A DNA stretch of 64,000 nucleotides. Origin: Amia ocellicauda. Lineage: Eukaryota > Chordata > Actinopteri > Amiiformes > Amiidae. The notes under the pieces were generated by a model, which searched no databases, had not been told where the DNA came from, and saw only the letters and a program-made list of their open reading frames with translations. The stretch spans positions 62,001 through 126,000 of the forward strand of contig NW_027102730.1 of assembly GCF_036373705.1 (NCBI RefSeq), in the 5' to 3' direction. A program made the translations under genes and the position numbers. Shown here in pieces: positions 33,329-48,320 of this stretch. How positions within the stretch are numbered: position 1 is the first letter of the stretch; each line of letters starts with the position of its first letter.

Positions 33329-33838
33329 ACGGAGGGACGTTAGACAGCGTTACCTTCCGGGCAGGAGCAGCGAGCGGCAACACCGGGGTGAAAGTGTCGT
33401 CTAACACTGTGCCATTAGCCACTAGCTGATTGAGCAGATCAGTGGTTTTTAAGAAGATAACAATGGCAGCAGACTTGATATTTTCACACCCTGCTACCTC
33501 CCCAACCGCTAACACACACTGCTCTAGGGGGCAGAACTGCACCGGAGCGATCTTGACTCCATGGCGTCGGGTCAGTTTTTCAAAAGACGCATTCAGGGGG
33601 TCCGACCCCCCGACCCGGGAAGAACTACCGGTACTCCCCCCTCCCCTCCCCTGTTCCCCCACAATAAGAAAAGCACTGAAAACAGAAGACAAAATAAACA
33701 AACTGAAAAAAGTAAAGCAACAAAAAAACGCAGCCAAAGGACAGAGCTCTCAGCAGCACTCCCGCTCACTGCAGACCCCTCCCACACACTCCCAGCTGAG
33801 AGAGAGAGAGAGTTAGTGTCTGTCTGTCTCTCTCTCTC
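33184..33838 (-). pseudogene. Tx1-like LINE ORF1 fragment (arm A)
   Basis: The minus strand carries a frame at 33737-33303 with CVLAVGEVAGCENI, VIFLKTTDLLNQLV, DDTFTPVLPL and KVTLSNVPPFIR, then another frame with IKRVPLGCKAPQLKHVVSF and QLYMILNNINEDLN. These are hallmarks of the ORF1 protein of fish Tx1-like LINEs, which normally ends in CCHC knuckles; the knuckles are missing. One frame break lies between the two blocks near 33303. The fragment joins the BEN-like exon 6 at about 33184. Confidence 0.65.
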
Positions 33839-34577
33839 TGTAGATGCATCATAGGGAACATATGTAACAATCTCTCTTTTTGTTTACCAAAAATGAGAAT
33901 GAACGTATTTCAAGTGGGTGTTGCCTTGGTTGGAAACGTTTTAAGATTATTTATGAAGTGTAAAGTGGATTTGTCTCAGTTCTCCGTAGTTTTCAATGTA
34001 TGTGCCATTCAGTAGCGTTCATGTTACAGATGTGCCCTATGCAGTGGTAGGGTCAATAAAATGTCAGTAAAACTTTATTTTAGCAATTATGGAGGGGAAG
34101 AACTGCAAATAGCGGGTCCCCACTAATTATCTAACTTACCAACAACGTTTAAAATTAGGTCTTGCGAAGCTGCCAAATAATGCTGTATAATCGTATGTGT
34201 CTTCATACACCGGCTGCTATAGTCTGATAGCTTTGATTATATATACATATTTTCTCGTGAACCACAAATGCTATTTGCTTGATTTTTACAGAGTATGTTA
34301 TAAATACCATTGTTATGAAGCCTGACAAATTGTATGCTGTAATTATGAATATTTTCAAATCATTTGTTTGTTTTTCCTAACATGTTACAAATGTTCCCTA
34401 TGTGAAAGATGCATTATATCTTAATAACGTCTAAACAATTAAAGATATACAGATTATTATTTTCGGTAAAGTTATAACACATTGCTATTAACTATGTGTG
34501 TCAGTAAAAGTTTAAAAAATCCTAATAATTTTTTATTGATCCTGCAAAATAGGTGTTTAGGGAACATTTGTAACATT
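33839..34577. repeat. Stretch with four alternating 18-bp motifs (arm A)
   Basis: The motif TAGGGAACATNTGTAACA occurs at 33851 (+), 34021 (-), 34381 (-) and 34558 (+). The second and fourth copies share a further GGTCAATAAAA-like flank in inverted orientation, and the first and third share ATGCAT next to the motif. No coding sequence was recognised. It could be one or two nested small inverted-repeat elements. The arm B copy is 49834-50560. Confidence 0.5.
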
Positions 34578-35052
34578 AGGGTTACGATTTGCCATAGACG
34601 CGGAATGAGTTTGATTGTGATGTTAAATGGGGTTTAAAGACGCAGTCGCCTCGGTGCTGATTACTATTGCTGTGTTTCTCCACTTCTACTCCATGCTTGG
34701 GAACGCCCACATCCAGTGACGTCAAAACCGGTGGAAAAGCGGGCCGGTTCAAAAAAGATCAGCTGGATCCCAGGCCGAGCAGCAGCTCCGGCTCCAGCAC
34801 CGGCACCATGTCGCTGGAAAAGCGCTAAGTGAGCTCACAGTGAGCTCAGTGTAATGTCTGCTCTGGTGAGCTCACAGTGTGACCTAGTCGTTAGTTCACG
34901 TCTTCACTGGGTAGTCCATGACAACTTAATTGACTCAATTCTTGGGCTTAATTGGTCAAAATGACCATTGGTTGAAGGTACTCAGGGACTGATGTGTAGA
35001 GAGACTTATTAAACCTGCAGGATTGTGGTTTTCCCAGAACAGAATTAACCAG
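34578..35052. other. Inner end of arm A, no gene seen
   Basis: A GC-rich part (34600-34800) has a CRE-type TGACGTCA at 34717 and is absent from arm B. From about 34790 the sequence matches arm B 49547-49805 in reverse, with repeated TGAGCTCA. Confidence 0.5.
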
Positions 35053-36866
35053 TGTAGCGTTATGTTGGGTGTATTCTGATAAGAGCATTTTAGCTCTGAG
35101 CTGAAGCACTGATCTAAAGAAGACCTCTCCCCCCCAAATTTATCAGATTTCCTTAACTCATCAGCATGTGAACTGGTTTACATCAAAGTGACAGTCTTGG
35201 GAGGATGGCACCAAGAATGGGCCAAATAGCTTGGAATCCCTGCTGTGAGATGTCTGGGGAAGGGGGCCTGTAGGAAATAAAAACTCTTTGAAATGGACGA
35301 GAGCCGAAATCCCGACACAGAGCTACGAACCCGTGCCAACCGGCATTTCCAAAAGATGGCATGGATTGACATCAGTCATACATCAAGCCCCCCTCCAATA
35401 GGACACTGGGGGCTGAAGCCGAAATCCAATCTCACAAACTAAAGAACCAATCACCTATTGATCTGACAGGCGTATAAAGGGTAACGCACGGCATCTCTCT
35501 CTCTCTCTCACCTAAACCAGTAACTCGCTGCCACAGCTCAACTTGTATCTCTGTTGCCAGAACCGGAACCAGAAACCAACTAAGTCTTTACCAGCAACAG
35601 AAGGGTTAAACTGGGAGAAGGAGATTGAGCCGTACGAAGAATTCTTTTAAAGGACTTTATTAAATAAAGAACTTTACAGACTGCGCTGCCCGCCTGTGCC
35701 CAGCCATCCAGCTGGACAATTGACTAAGTCGACTGAATACGAAAGTCATTTAAATAGCTATTTGAGTCTTAAGAAACTTGACCCTTGGAACGAACAGGGC
35801 CCTGCTTTCCTCAAAGACTTTGTCTTCAAGTAACTACGGTGGAACCCTGCTTACAAAGAAGATTTTGTGCACAACCTTGGAGCCTTCAAACCAGTGGAAA
35901 ATCTGTTTGGAAAAGACTCTACATTCGCGAAACCCCAACTTCCAGGTGCATCGACTGAGTGGAAGTTCTTGGACAAAGCCGAACCGGACTGCCTTTGTTC
36001 CAAACCACACGGACCTCGTGCCGTGTGCTGTTATCTGAGCCCGAAGCCAGAGAGGCCTCTCTGCGACGAAGTTCACATAAGTTTAACAGTTTGGAGTTTG
36101 TGATTCATGACATTTGAGAAATCAATTAGAAATGTTAATCTGTGATTCATAACTCTAGAATGTGTAATATCATTTAGTTTTCTTAAATATAAATGTGTGT
36201 TGCATTCAACTGTTTTGTTGATAATTTTAGAAATAAAATCTGTCAACGCCGAGAAATATCTTCTCATTCCTGTTTAACTGTTTAGTCTGAAATTGACACA
36301 AGTGAATAGACACCAGATTATAGGTGGCCCTGCCTATCCTTAATCATTGAATAATAATCAGTTAAGGGAAATTGTGGTAACAAGTAATGATAGGATCTTT
36401 CTCTCCACCTAAACGTTAATGAGACTGATATATATATAACGAGAAGTTACCTGACATAAATACTAACCTGCATAGTTATTGAATGTCTGACTAACAATAC
36501 TAATGAGAGACTCACCTTCGTCTTACTAACCGGTATTGTAGTCAATGTGTTTATAACCTTTTTTGTTTAATGATTTGTGTGTTATCATATGCGATCCCAT
36601 GGTCTTTGATTTGGTCACGGAAGTGATTTGTCTTTGATTTGTTGATCTAGAGTTGAATTTTAATTAGTTTTTCCCTTTTGTATAATTAGTGTAGTGCTAC
36701 ATTTAGTCTTTGTTTTTGAATAAATTTGACAATTTATATCTTTGGAATTGGTGTCTGCGTCCAATTATTACAGAAATTGAGTTCTACAAGATTCCAGGAT
36801 TCGTGATAAGGTGATACTATAAATTCACTTCTTTAATTGAATTTTATAAGTGTACCTTACGCTACA
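35053..36866 (+). mobile_element. Complete 1.8-kb LTR at the arm A / M junction
   Basis: It starts TGTAGCGTTATG and ends CCTTACGCTACA, with short inverted ends. A TATA-like GTATAAAGG lies near 35473 and AATAAA signals further on. The flanks are CCAG on the left and CCTT on the right, so there is no target duplication, while arm B is uninterrupted at the left junction. It is a fossil LTR standing alone. Confidence 0.85.
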
Positions 36867-37082
36867 CCTTTGACCACCACGTCTTCCTCCTCCCACTGCT
36901 TGACCTCTATTGTGACCTGGATCACCTGCCGGCTCCATGTTATCGCTGTGTTGTTGAGGTGGATAGCACTCATTTCACTCGATACTCGTACCACAATGTG
37001 AAATCAATCATCAATAACCAGTTGGCAGTATTGGAAAAGCAATTACAAGGGCCTGCATACATACAGTAATGTCAAATCTGAT

Positions 37083-38215
37083 GTGGAAGAACAATTCCTT
37101 TATCCCTCTGTTCTCCACCAGGGTTGTGCTGTTCGCCTCGATTGGCAAGTTTGCAGTGTGAGGAGTGGATCCATGTCGTCGTTCCTAGGCACTTCACAGC
37201 TGTGTGGGTGGTCAGGAGCACCTGGTAGGGCCCTGTCCACCTGGGCTGTTGGGAGGACTTTCTCTTGTGTGCTTTGATATACACAGTCACCTTGCTGGAA
37301 GGGGTGGTAAACCTGCTGGGATGGTTCAGTCTGGGCGGCTTTCATCTGTGAATGGACAGCTTCGAAAGCACGTGTTAGTCCCATACAAAAAGACAACAGA
37401 GCATCATCCATCAAGTGGATGTCCATTTCCCTTACAGACAATGGAGGAGTGATGGAGAGTCTCATAAGTCATCCCATAATAATCTCACACAGAGAAAGAC
37501 CTGTTTTTCTCAATTTGCTGACGATTTCATTGTCATTAGGACTATAGGAAGGGGATCTGGACGTTTGAGTCCTGTTTGTTTGCATATATTAGACAGCTTA
37601 TTCTTTAATATCCCATTTTGTTTCTCCACTGCTCCAGCTGACTGAGCCTGATGGGGCAGTGAAAATGTTGTTTACCTCGCAGGGCTTTGCATAGTTCCTG
37701 CACTATTGTCCCAGTGAAGTGAGTGTTCCTATCACTGGAAATTTCCCTGGAATGCGAAATCTACATATAACATCCCTTAACTGTATTTTTGCTACTTTTA
37801 CTACTTCAGCCTTCCTACGGGATAGGCTTCAACCCATTTAGAACACCTATATATTATTACAAGTATATATTCATATCCACAACATTTAAGCTTTTGAACA
37901 CAATCTATTTGCATATTGCAGGATTATGAGCTTGACAAATGTGGCAAGTTCTACAATATTGCTAAGCTGTTACTATAAAACCTGGGGCAAACCAATTTAA
38001 AAGACTGATGCACACATCCCCCCTTTGCCCGTGTGGCCAACACCATGCGCCACATGGGCAAACCAGGGAAAGAGTGCCTGTGAGGCAACCAATGCATTAG
38101 CAAATGTTTGAGCTCTCTTATGGAAGGTGCAGTGGCCAGTTGCAATTTCCTGGAGCTTTTACAGTGCATCTCAAATTAAATTTCATCCAGCCCCAGGTCA
38201 TAAAAGTCAAACCCT
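37083..38215 (-). mobile_element. Endogenous retrovirus fossil, integrase part
   Basis: The minus strand reads as class I retroviral pol: QSAGAVEKQNGILKNKLS, HPFQQGDCVY, KAHKRKSSQQPRWTGPYQ and WIHSSHC are typical of the integrase core and its C-terminal part. It ends in the same TTCTTCCACA and TCAG seen at the edge of the solo LTRs in the arms, at the same site of the same transposon. It is broken, with many breaks. Confidence 0.7.
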
Positions 38216-41664
<3,449 letters not shown>

Positions 41665-42088
41665 TGCTCCTCGGTTATTGGTGTCAATGGATCTCATTAT
41701 CCTGAAACTTTCATGATCGAAACATGGAATACTGTTTGTCAGTTTCCATAAAACTATGCATTAAGAGTAATGCAACAGTCACTTATCATTTTGAGCAGCT
41801 GTATCAATTGATAGTTAGATCTTTGTAATGAAATGAATAGACAGTGATCTCAGATGTAATGTGTGAATTGCATTTTGAAATGGTAATACTTTGATGTTAA
41901 GTTGTGTCATTTTAGTTCAATGAACAAATGATCTGAGGTTGATGTGTATTGTATCCAAGCAATTGTAAAAAAGTGTTAGAGTTTTGAAAAATGTGCATTT
42001 TGATCATCGGGTGTGAGTTTAGTGTCTAGAGTTTTGAAAAATGACATCAAGGTTCTGAAATGAGTGCCAAAGTGATTGTAAAAAAGTG
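41665..42088 (-). mobile_element. IS630/Tc1-type element, other end (copy M)
   Basis: It matches the outer part of the arm elements and ends in the TTGTAAAAAAGTG inverted repeat next to TA. With 36867-37082 it frames the retrovirus fossil. Confidence 0.7.
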
Positions 42089-42975
42089 TAATATCAGGGG
42101 ACAGTGGCTATTAGTGATCTGGCCTTCCGTGGCCTCTGTATTAATGTAACAGGTCACATTGTATGTGTACACTGATACTTGATAGTATAATATAGTACAA
42201 GTAAAAAACATACATAGGTATCATAGAAGTATTTTGCAGAAATGATTATGGATAGTTATCAAAATGGAGAAGAAATGCTAAATCCAGTCTCCCCAGGCTG
42301 AGCTTCTATTGCTACACCTGCTAAGTGGCTGCTGGCCCCACTATATGGATAGAGCCACACCAAGTACAAGAGTCTCCCCATTGCTATTTATATCTCCCTA
42401 TCCAGTCTTCTATAGGTGTCAGGGTGGGGTGCCTATTCCCCTGCATGCTTTGAAACCTATAGCACCTGGGACGCACACTTGGGATCCGGTTCCTCTGCCC
42501 CTCACATACACATGAGGAATCCCAGGTGCTCAATACGTCATACTGTCTCTTTCATCTCATGTGTAAACTATGGACAAATACATGACTAAACGTGTTTAGT
42601 TGCTTTTCCCAGAATGCTTTGCGCCACGATATGCAAATAACGGGGACTATGATTGGCTCCCTGACATTACCCACACTGCGACTGATGCTACCCATTTCAC
42701 TACCCAACAAAGACCCATAATATGCATGTGTCTGTCTGTCTGTCTGTCAAAGTATGTGTGTCTGTGTCTGTTTGTGTGTGTTTGTGTGTCTGTCTCTGTG
42801 TGAAAATGTGCCTGTCTCTGTGTGAAAGTGAGTGTGTCTGTGTCTGTGTCTGTCTGTCTGTGAAAGTGAGTGTGTGAAAGTGTGTGTGAGTGTCTGTCTA
42901 TCTGTCTGTCTTTGAAAGTGTGTGTGAGTGTCTGTCTGTCATGTAACTTGCACATCTGTTAGGGCACCATATGCA
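42089..42975. other. Arm flank in copy M with microsatellite
   Basis: It matches arm A 24340-25128 in reverse, including the octamer, GCATTCTGGGAA and TATA-like sites. A GT/GTCT-type microsatellite covers about 42727-42945. No gene seen. Confidence 0.55.
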
Positions 42976-43035
42976 GAGATGTACACATATTGTTCCTTTT
43001 CCATATACACTCACCTAAAGGATTATTAGGAACAC

Positions 43036-43217
43036 CATACTAATACTGTGTTTGACCCCCTTTCGCCTTCAGAACTGCCTTAATTCTACGTGGCATTGAT
43101 TCAACAAGGTGCTGAAAGCATTCTTTAGAAATGTTGGCCCATATTGATAGGATAGCATCTTGCAGTTGATGGAGATTTGTGGGATGCACATCCAGGGCAC
43201 GAAGCTCCCGTTCCACC
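43036..43217 (-). pseudogene. Tc1-like transposase, C-terminal piece
   Basis: Minus-strand frame with ELRALDVHPTNLHQLQDAI and MPRRIKAVLKAKGGQTQY, the usual end of this Tc1 family. It continues the piece at 48321-49156 across the nested LTR element. Confidence 0.75.
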
Positions 43218-45047
43218 TGTAGCGTAAGGTACACTTATAAATTTCAATTAAAGAAGTGAATTTATAGTATCACCTTATCACGAATCCTGGAATCTTGTAG
43301 AACTCAATTTCTGTAATAATTGGACGCAGACACCAATTCCAAAGATATAAATTGTCAAATTTATTCAAAACAAAGACTAAATGTAGCACTACACTAATTA
43401 TACAAAAGGGAAAAACTAATTAAAATTCAACTCTAGATCAACAAATCAAAGACAAATCACTTCCGTGACCAAATCAAAGACCATGGGATCGCATATGATA
43501 ACACAAATCTTAAACAAAAGAGGTTATAAACACATTGACTACAATACCAGTTAGTAAGATGAAGGTGAGTCTCTTGTTAGTATTATTAGTCAGACATTCA
43601 ATAACTACGCAGGTTAGTATTTATGTCAGGTAACTTCTCGTTATATATATATCAGTCTCATTAACGTTTAGGTACAGAGAAAGATCCTATCATTACTTGT
43701 TACCACAATTTCCCTTAACTGATTATTATTCAATGATTAAGGATAGGCAGGGCCACCTATAATCTGGTGTCTATTAACTTGTGTCAATTTCAGACTAAAC
43801 AGTTAAACAGGAATGAGAAGATATTTCTCGGCGTTGACAGATTTTATTTCTAAAATTATCAACAAAACAGTTTAATGCAACACACATTTATATTTAAGAA
43901 AACTAAATGATATTACACATTCTAGAGTTATGAATCACAGATTAACATTTCTAATTGATTTCTCAAATGTCATGAATCATGAACTCCAAACTGTTAAACT
44001 TATCTGAACTTCGTCGCAGAGAGGCCTCTCTGCCTTCGGGCTCAGATAACAGCACACGGCACGAGGTCCGTGTGGTTTGGAACAAAGGCAGTCCGGTTCG
44101 GCTTTGTCCAAGAACTTCCACTCAGTCGATGCACCTGGAAGTTGGGGTTTCGCGAAAGTAGAGTCGTTTCCAAACAGATTTTCCACTGGTTTGAAGGCTC
44201 CAAGGTTGTGCACAAAATCTTCTTTGTAAGCAGGTTTCCACCGTAGTTACTTGAAGACAAAGTCTTTGAGGAAAGCAGGGCCCTGTTTGTTCCAAGGGTC
44301 AAGTTTCTTAAAACTCAAATAGCTATTTAAATGACTGACACTTTCGTATTCAGTCGACTTAGTCATTTGTCCAGCTGTAAAACTCCACTGATCAGGTGGG
44401 CACAGGCGGGCAGCGCAGTCTGTAAAGTTCTTTATTTAATAAAGTCCTTTAAAATAATTCTTTGTACGGCTCAATCTCCTTCTCCCAGTTTAACTCTTCT
44501 GTTGCCGGCAAAGACTTGGTTGGTTTCTGGTTCTGGTTCGGGCAACAGAGCTACAGGTTGAGCTGTGGCAGCGAGTTACTGGTTCAGGTGAGAGAGAGAG
44601 AGAAAGAAAGGCCTTGTTTGTCCTTTATAGTCTGTCAGATCAATAGGTGATTGGTTCCTGAGTTTTTGAGATTGGATTTCGGTTTCAGCCCCCAGTGTCC
44701 TATTGGAGGGGGGCTTGATTTATGACTGATGTCAATCCATGCCATCTTTTGGAAATGCCGGTTGGCCTGGGTTCGTAGCTCTATGTCGGGATTTCGGCTC
44801 TCATCCACTTCAAAGAGTTTTTATCACCTACAGGCCCCTTTCTCCAGACATCTCATAGCAGAATATCAAACTATTTGGCCTCTTCTCGGTGCCATCCTCC
44901 CCAAAACTGTCACTTTGATGCAAACCAGTTCCAAGCTGATGAGCTAAGGAAATCTGATAACTTTGGGGGGGAGAGGTCTTCTTTAGATCCGTGCTTCAGC
45001 TCAGAGCCCAAATACTCTTATCCAAATACACCCAACATAACGCTACA
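43218..45047 (-). repeat. 3' LTR of the nested element
   Basis: 1830 bp, with ends TGTAGCG and GCTACA in minus orientation, matching the copy at 35053. Confidence 0.85.
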
Positions 45048-45486
45048 TACCCCCTTTCTTGAATGGGACTGAGGTCGACTAGGACGTTATCCCCTTCAAG
45101 ACAAAATAAGACGTTAAGCATTTATCTCAAAGTTATGTAACAGAATTCAACAGTGGACTTCACCATTCATGACCCCGAGAAATCAAAGAAAACAAACTAA
45201 TAGTTCATTATTTAAGCAGAATGTATTCCAATCAAATTGACAATCCTATACTAGCACATATACAGGTTACATATTATAACACTAGTACATTAAAACAAAA
45301 AAACAATTGGTATTACTCAGTATTGAGTATGGTTACTGACGGTAACCAATAGGTGGAAGTTGATTAACAGAGGGAGGTGACTGGGAATTCAGGTGTTATT
45401 CAGGCACCTGACCTTCACTATGTCTATAATAGTTGGTAGGGACCTGGGTTCGAATGGTTGGCTTACATGGTAAGCCGGTGCCCCCT

Positions 45487-45855
45487 TTAGGGACATGCAC
45501 AAAAAATGGTCTCATTGGGAAGTTGTACCTTGGTGGCTGTATCATATCTGTCATTCAATTCCACCGGCTTTGGTGATTCAACTTGAGCCCACAACCTGTT
45601 CAATAGATCCTGACCAATGATCAACTTCTCTGTTTCAAATTTGGAAATATAAACTGGATGAACCAACTTAATCTTCCCAAAGGTGAACTCTAACAATGCC
45701 TTTTGAGTGAGCTGTGCCTTAGTCTCTGTGTAACTTGTAATGTTCACACTACAAGCTTCCACTTTCAGTCGTTGGTCTGAGGTTTCCATAATTTGTTTCA
45801 GGTTGCCCATTGTGGTGGCAGACATTAAACAAATTTCAGCCCCAGTGTCCAACAA
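45487..45855 (-). other. Protease-like part of the nested element
   Basis: The frame contains LDTGAEICLM, the active-site signature of retroviral-type aspartic proteases, and LIIGQDLLNRL further on. It is a fossil part of the nested element. Confidence 0.7.
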
Positions 45856-46408
45856 GGCTCCTCACTCCCACACATTCTCAATGGTCACTTCTATGTAAAC
45901 TTGCTTGGCTCTGCCTCTCTGTGTCAGATCACCCAGTAACATCACCAAAGGTTCAGCTTGCCTGCAGGCAACTTCCCCCACTGGGAGGTCCCAGTGGGCT
46001 GATGTGTCAGAGAAACCCCCCTGCTGTTCCTCACATCCAATCAAAAACACAGAGGCGGGGACAGGGGGTGGTTCCAGAGCTAGTCATTCCTTAGGTGGCG
46101 AGTCTGGCCCTTTACCCTGGCTACTAACTTCCAGTTTGGGAAGAGGGGGCAAAGGGAGCAGAGCTAAGCGTAGCAGTAGCTCAGAAACTGCAACATTGCT
46201 CAGAGACTGAGTTAACCCACCTAGGCTAGGAGCAGATTTCTTTTTTTTATTGTAAGCCTGGGTGTCTTGGATTCCATCCTTGGGAGGTTCTTTCCTTCTT
46301 TGAATCTCTGTCCCCTCTAACTCCAGTGGAGAAATAGGGCTCTCAGAGCGCCTTGCCAGTACTTGGGTGCTTGAATCTTTACGATCAGAAGTGCTATTGT
46401 ACTTGCTT

Positions 46409-47854
46409 TCACAAGCTTTCTGTGCCATTTTTTCGAATTTCAGCTATGTTCATATACATTGCGTCTGCATGTAATATGATCATTTCCTTAATCGCTGGGA
46501 ACAAATTAGCAACAAACAACCCTTTAAAGCTCACCTCTTCCTCGGCCCCGGGTCGATCTTGACCCGCAAAATAGGTTTTCCTAAGCTTTTCATAGTAATC
46601 ACGGGGGGACTCATGCTTACCCTGTTTGATCTGCTGTGCGGCAGTCACTGCTGCCACTGGATCAATGAACCTGGAATAGTCCCTAACTAATGCTCTGCAC
46701 AAGCGTTGAAACCTATCGCAGACCATGGACCCTTGCCTCTCCATCCAAGAATGGACTTGGCGAGAGGTAGTTTTGCGGATTAGGAGAACCTTTTCCTTCT
46801 CCGTAGCCTCAGGATAGAAACTCAAAGCATACTTAATGTCCTTACTATACGCTTCCACATTTCCTTCCTTGTCTGCTGGGTTAAAGGTTTCACAATCTTT
46901 AGCCAGTTCTCTCAACTGGCGCATGTTAACCTTTCGGTCTGGACTCTCGGGAGAGGAAGTTCGTCTGTGCGACGAGCTTCTTACCCTGGGTGGAGAAAGA
47001 CTACAGGGAGGGGTACGATCAGGACGAGGCAACCCGGGGCCTAAATGTGGAGACGGTGTGCGACTCCGTGCATTGGCCGGTTCCGGCTGTTCCTTTATGC
47101 TGTCAGGTGTCAGCTTTGCAGCCCACCAAGAGGCAGCTTTCAGGGCCCCTATTTGTTGCTTGAGACGCTCATTTTCAACTTCAGTTGATTTGAGTTCTCC
47201 CCTAAGCACCTGATTTACTCTCCTCATTTCTTCACTGTCCCTTTTTAAATGTATGACCTCGCCTTCGAGTATCTCCATTTTTACAGTGCCCAAATCTTTC
47301 TCCCTGACTGTTTTGCAAAGACGCATTTCCAAAACATCCCGGTCCTTCAAAACTATCCTTTCATTTTCAACCGCTTTACATCTGTCATTTTGCAGACCTT
47401 TTACTTGGATCAGAGTTGTTTCCAATTCAACTTGACATTGTCTTAAATCATTTCCTAATTGCTCTCTCTGTTCAATTAAGTCCTCTTTTTCAGCATTCAA
47501 CACAATGACTTGTTTTCCACAAGTATCTAGCTTTCCTTCAAATTCTAAAACCATTCCATGCCGTTTGGCTCTTTCTTCTTTCGCTTTAGCATACTTTTCT
47601 CCTAGCTTTTTCAGTTTTTCAAACTTGCTTATGATCCAGTTCACTACCCTTGAGCTCGCAAGTGCTAAGCTAGCCATAACTTTCATCACCTCTATCGACT
47701 CTTTTTCGAGTTGCGTCGTAGTGTCGTTTACCAACTGAGTTCGACGCGACTCTACTTCAAAGTCCAAACTGCCTAGGCGTCCAAGGAATTCAGGAATCTC
47801 TGTTCCTGGTACCTTAACAATCAATGCTTCACATGGGGACATTTGGGTAATCAT
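46409..47854 (-). other. Gag-like part of the nested element
   Basis: A 481-codon open frame. The first half is a long heptad-like coiled coil (EKEDLIEQREQLGNDL region). A proline- and arginine-rich stretch with SRTPSPHLG and SSSHRRTSSPES follows, then a part with WMERQGSMVCDRFQRL and RDYYEKLRKTYFAGQ that resembles capsid regions of retroelements. No zinc knuckle was seen. Fossil element; family uncertain. Confidence 0.65.
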
Positions 47855-47985
47855 TGTTTTGGCTATTCAGTAACAACCCAACAGAACAGTACTCGATTAA
47901 TCACCTAATGACTCTAATGCCAACGCTTAGGATATCAACAATTTATCACAAGTAACTAAAACAGACTTAATCTTTTGTGACTTTG

Positions 47986-48316
47986 GATTTATGACTGATG
48001 TCAATCCATGCCATCTTTTGGAAATGCCGGTTGGCCTGGGTTCGTAGCTCTATGTCGGGATTTCGGCTCTCATCCACTTCAAAGAGTTTTTATCACCCAC
48101 AGGCCCCTTTCTCCAGACATCTCATAGCAGAATTCCAAACTATTTGGCCTCTTCTCGGTGCCATCCTCCCCAAAACTGTCACTTTGATGCAAACCAGTTC
48201 CAAGCTGATGAGCTAAGGAAATCTGATAACTTTGGGGGGGAGAGGTCTTCTTTAGATCCGTGCTTCAGCTCAGAGTCCAAATACTCTTATCCAAATACAC
48301 CCAACATAACGTTACA
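47986..48316 (-). repeat. 5' LTR part of the nested element
   Basis: It matches the first third of a kilobase of the LTR family and ends at the CACC target copy. Confidence 0.8.
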
Positions 48317-48320
48317 CACC

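Larger units (their letters stand above)
24086..35052 (+). repeat. Arm A of a large inverted duplication
   Basis: The sequence recurs in reverse complement at 49547-60262. Shared content in order: repeat X, flank with CCAAT and octamer-like sites, IS630-type element with LTR, Tc1 fragment, microsatellites, repeat X again, LINE end, BEN-like gene, LINE ORF1 fragment, alternating-motif stretch. Translations of matching exons differ by very few residues. Arm A alone has 29622-30893 and most of the LINE end. Confidence 0.85.
43218..48316 (-). mobile_element. LTR retroelement nested in the Tc1 element
   Basis: It lies between 4-bp copies of CACC (43214-43217 and 48317-48320), a clean target duplication inside the Tc1 sequence. 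It reads on the minus strand: LTR-family sequence at both ends, a gag-like frame and a protease-like frame. No reverse transcriptase or integrase was recognised. The LTR belongs to the 1.8-kb family. It is broken. The family is uncertain: class I ERV-like or Ty3-like; the 4-bp duplication slightly favours the former. It is younger than the Tc1 element. Confidence 0.8.

Noticed and set aside
33430-33854. Plus-strand open frames across the LINE ORF1 fragment
   Set aside because: They are antisense to recognisable ORF1 blocks and rich in low-complexity residues.
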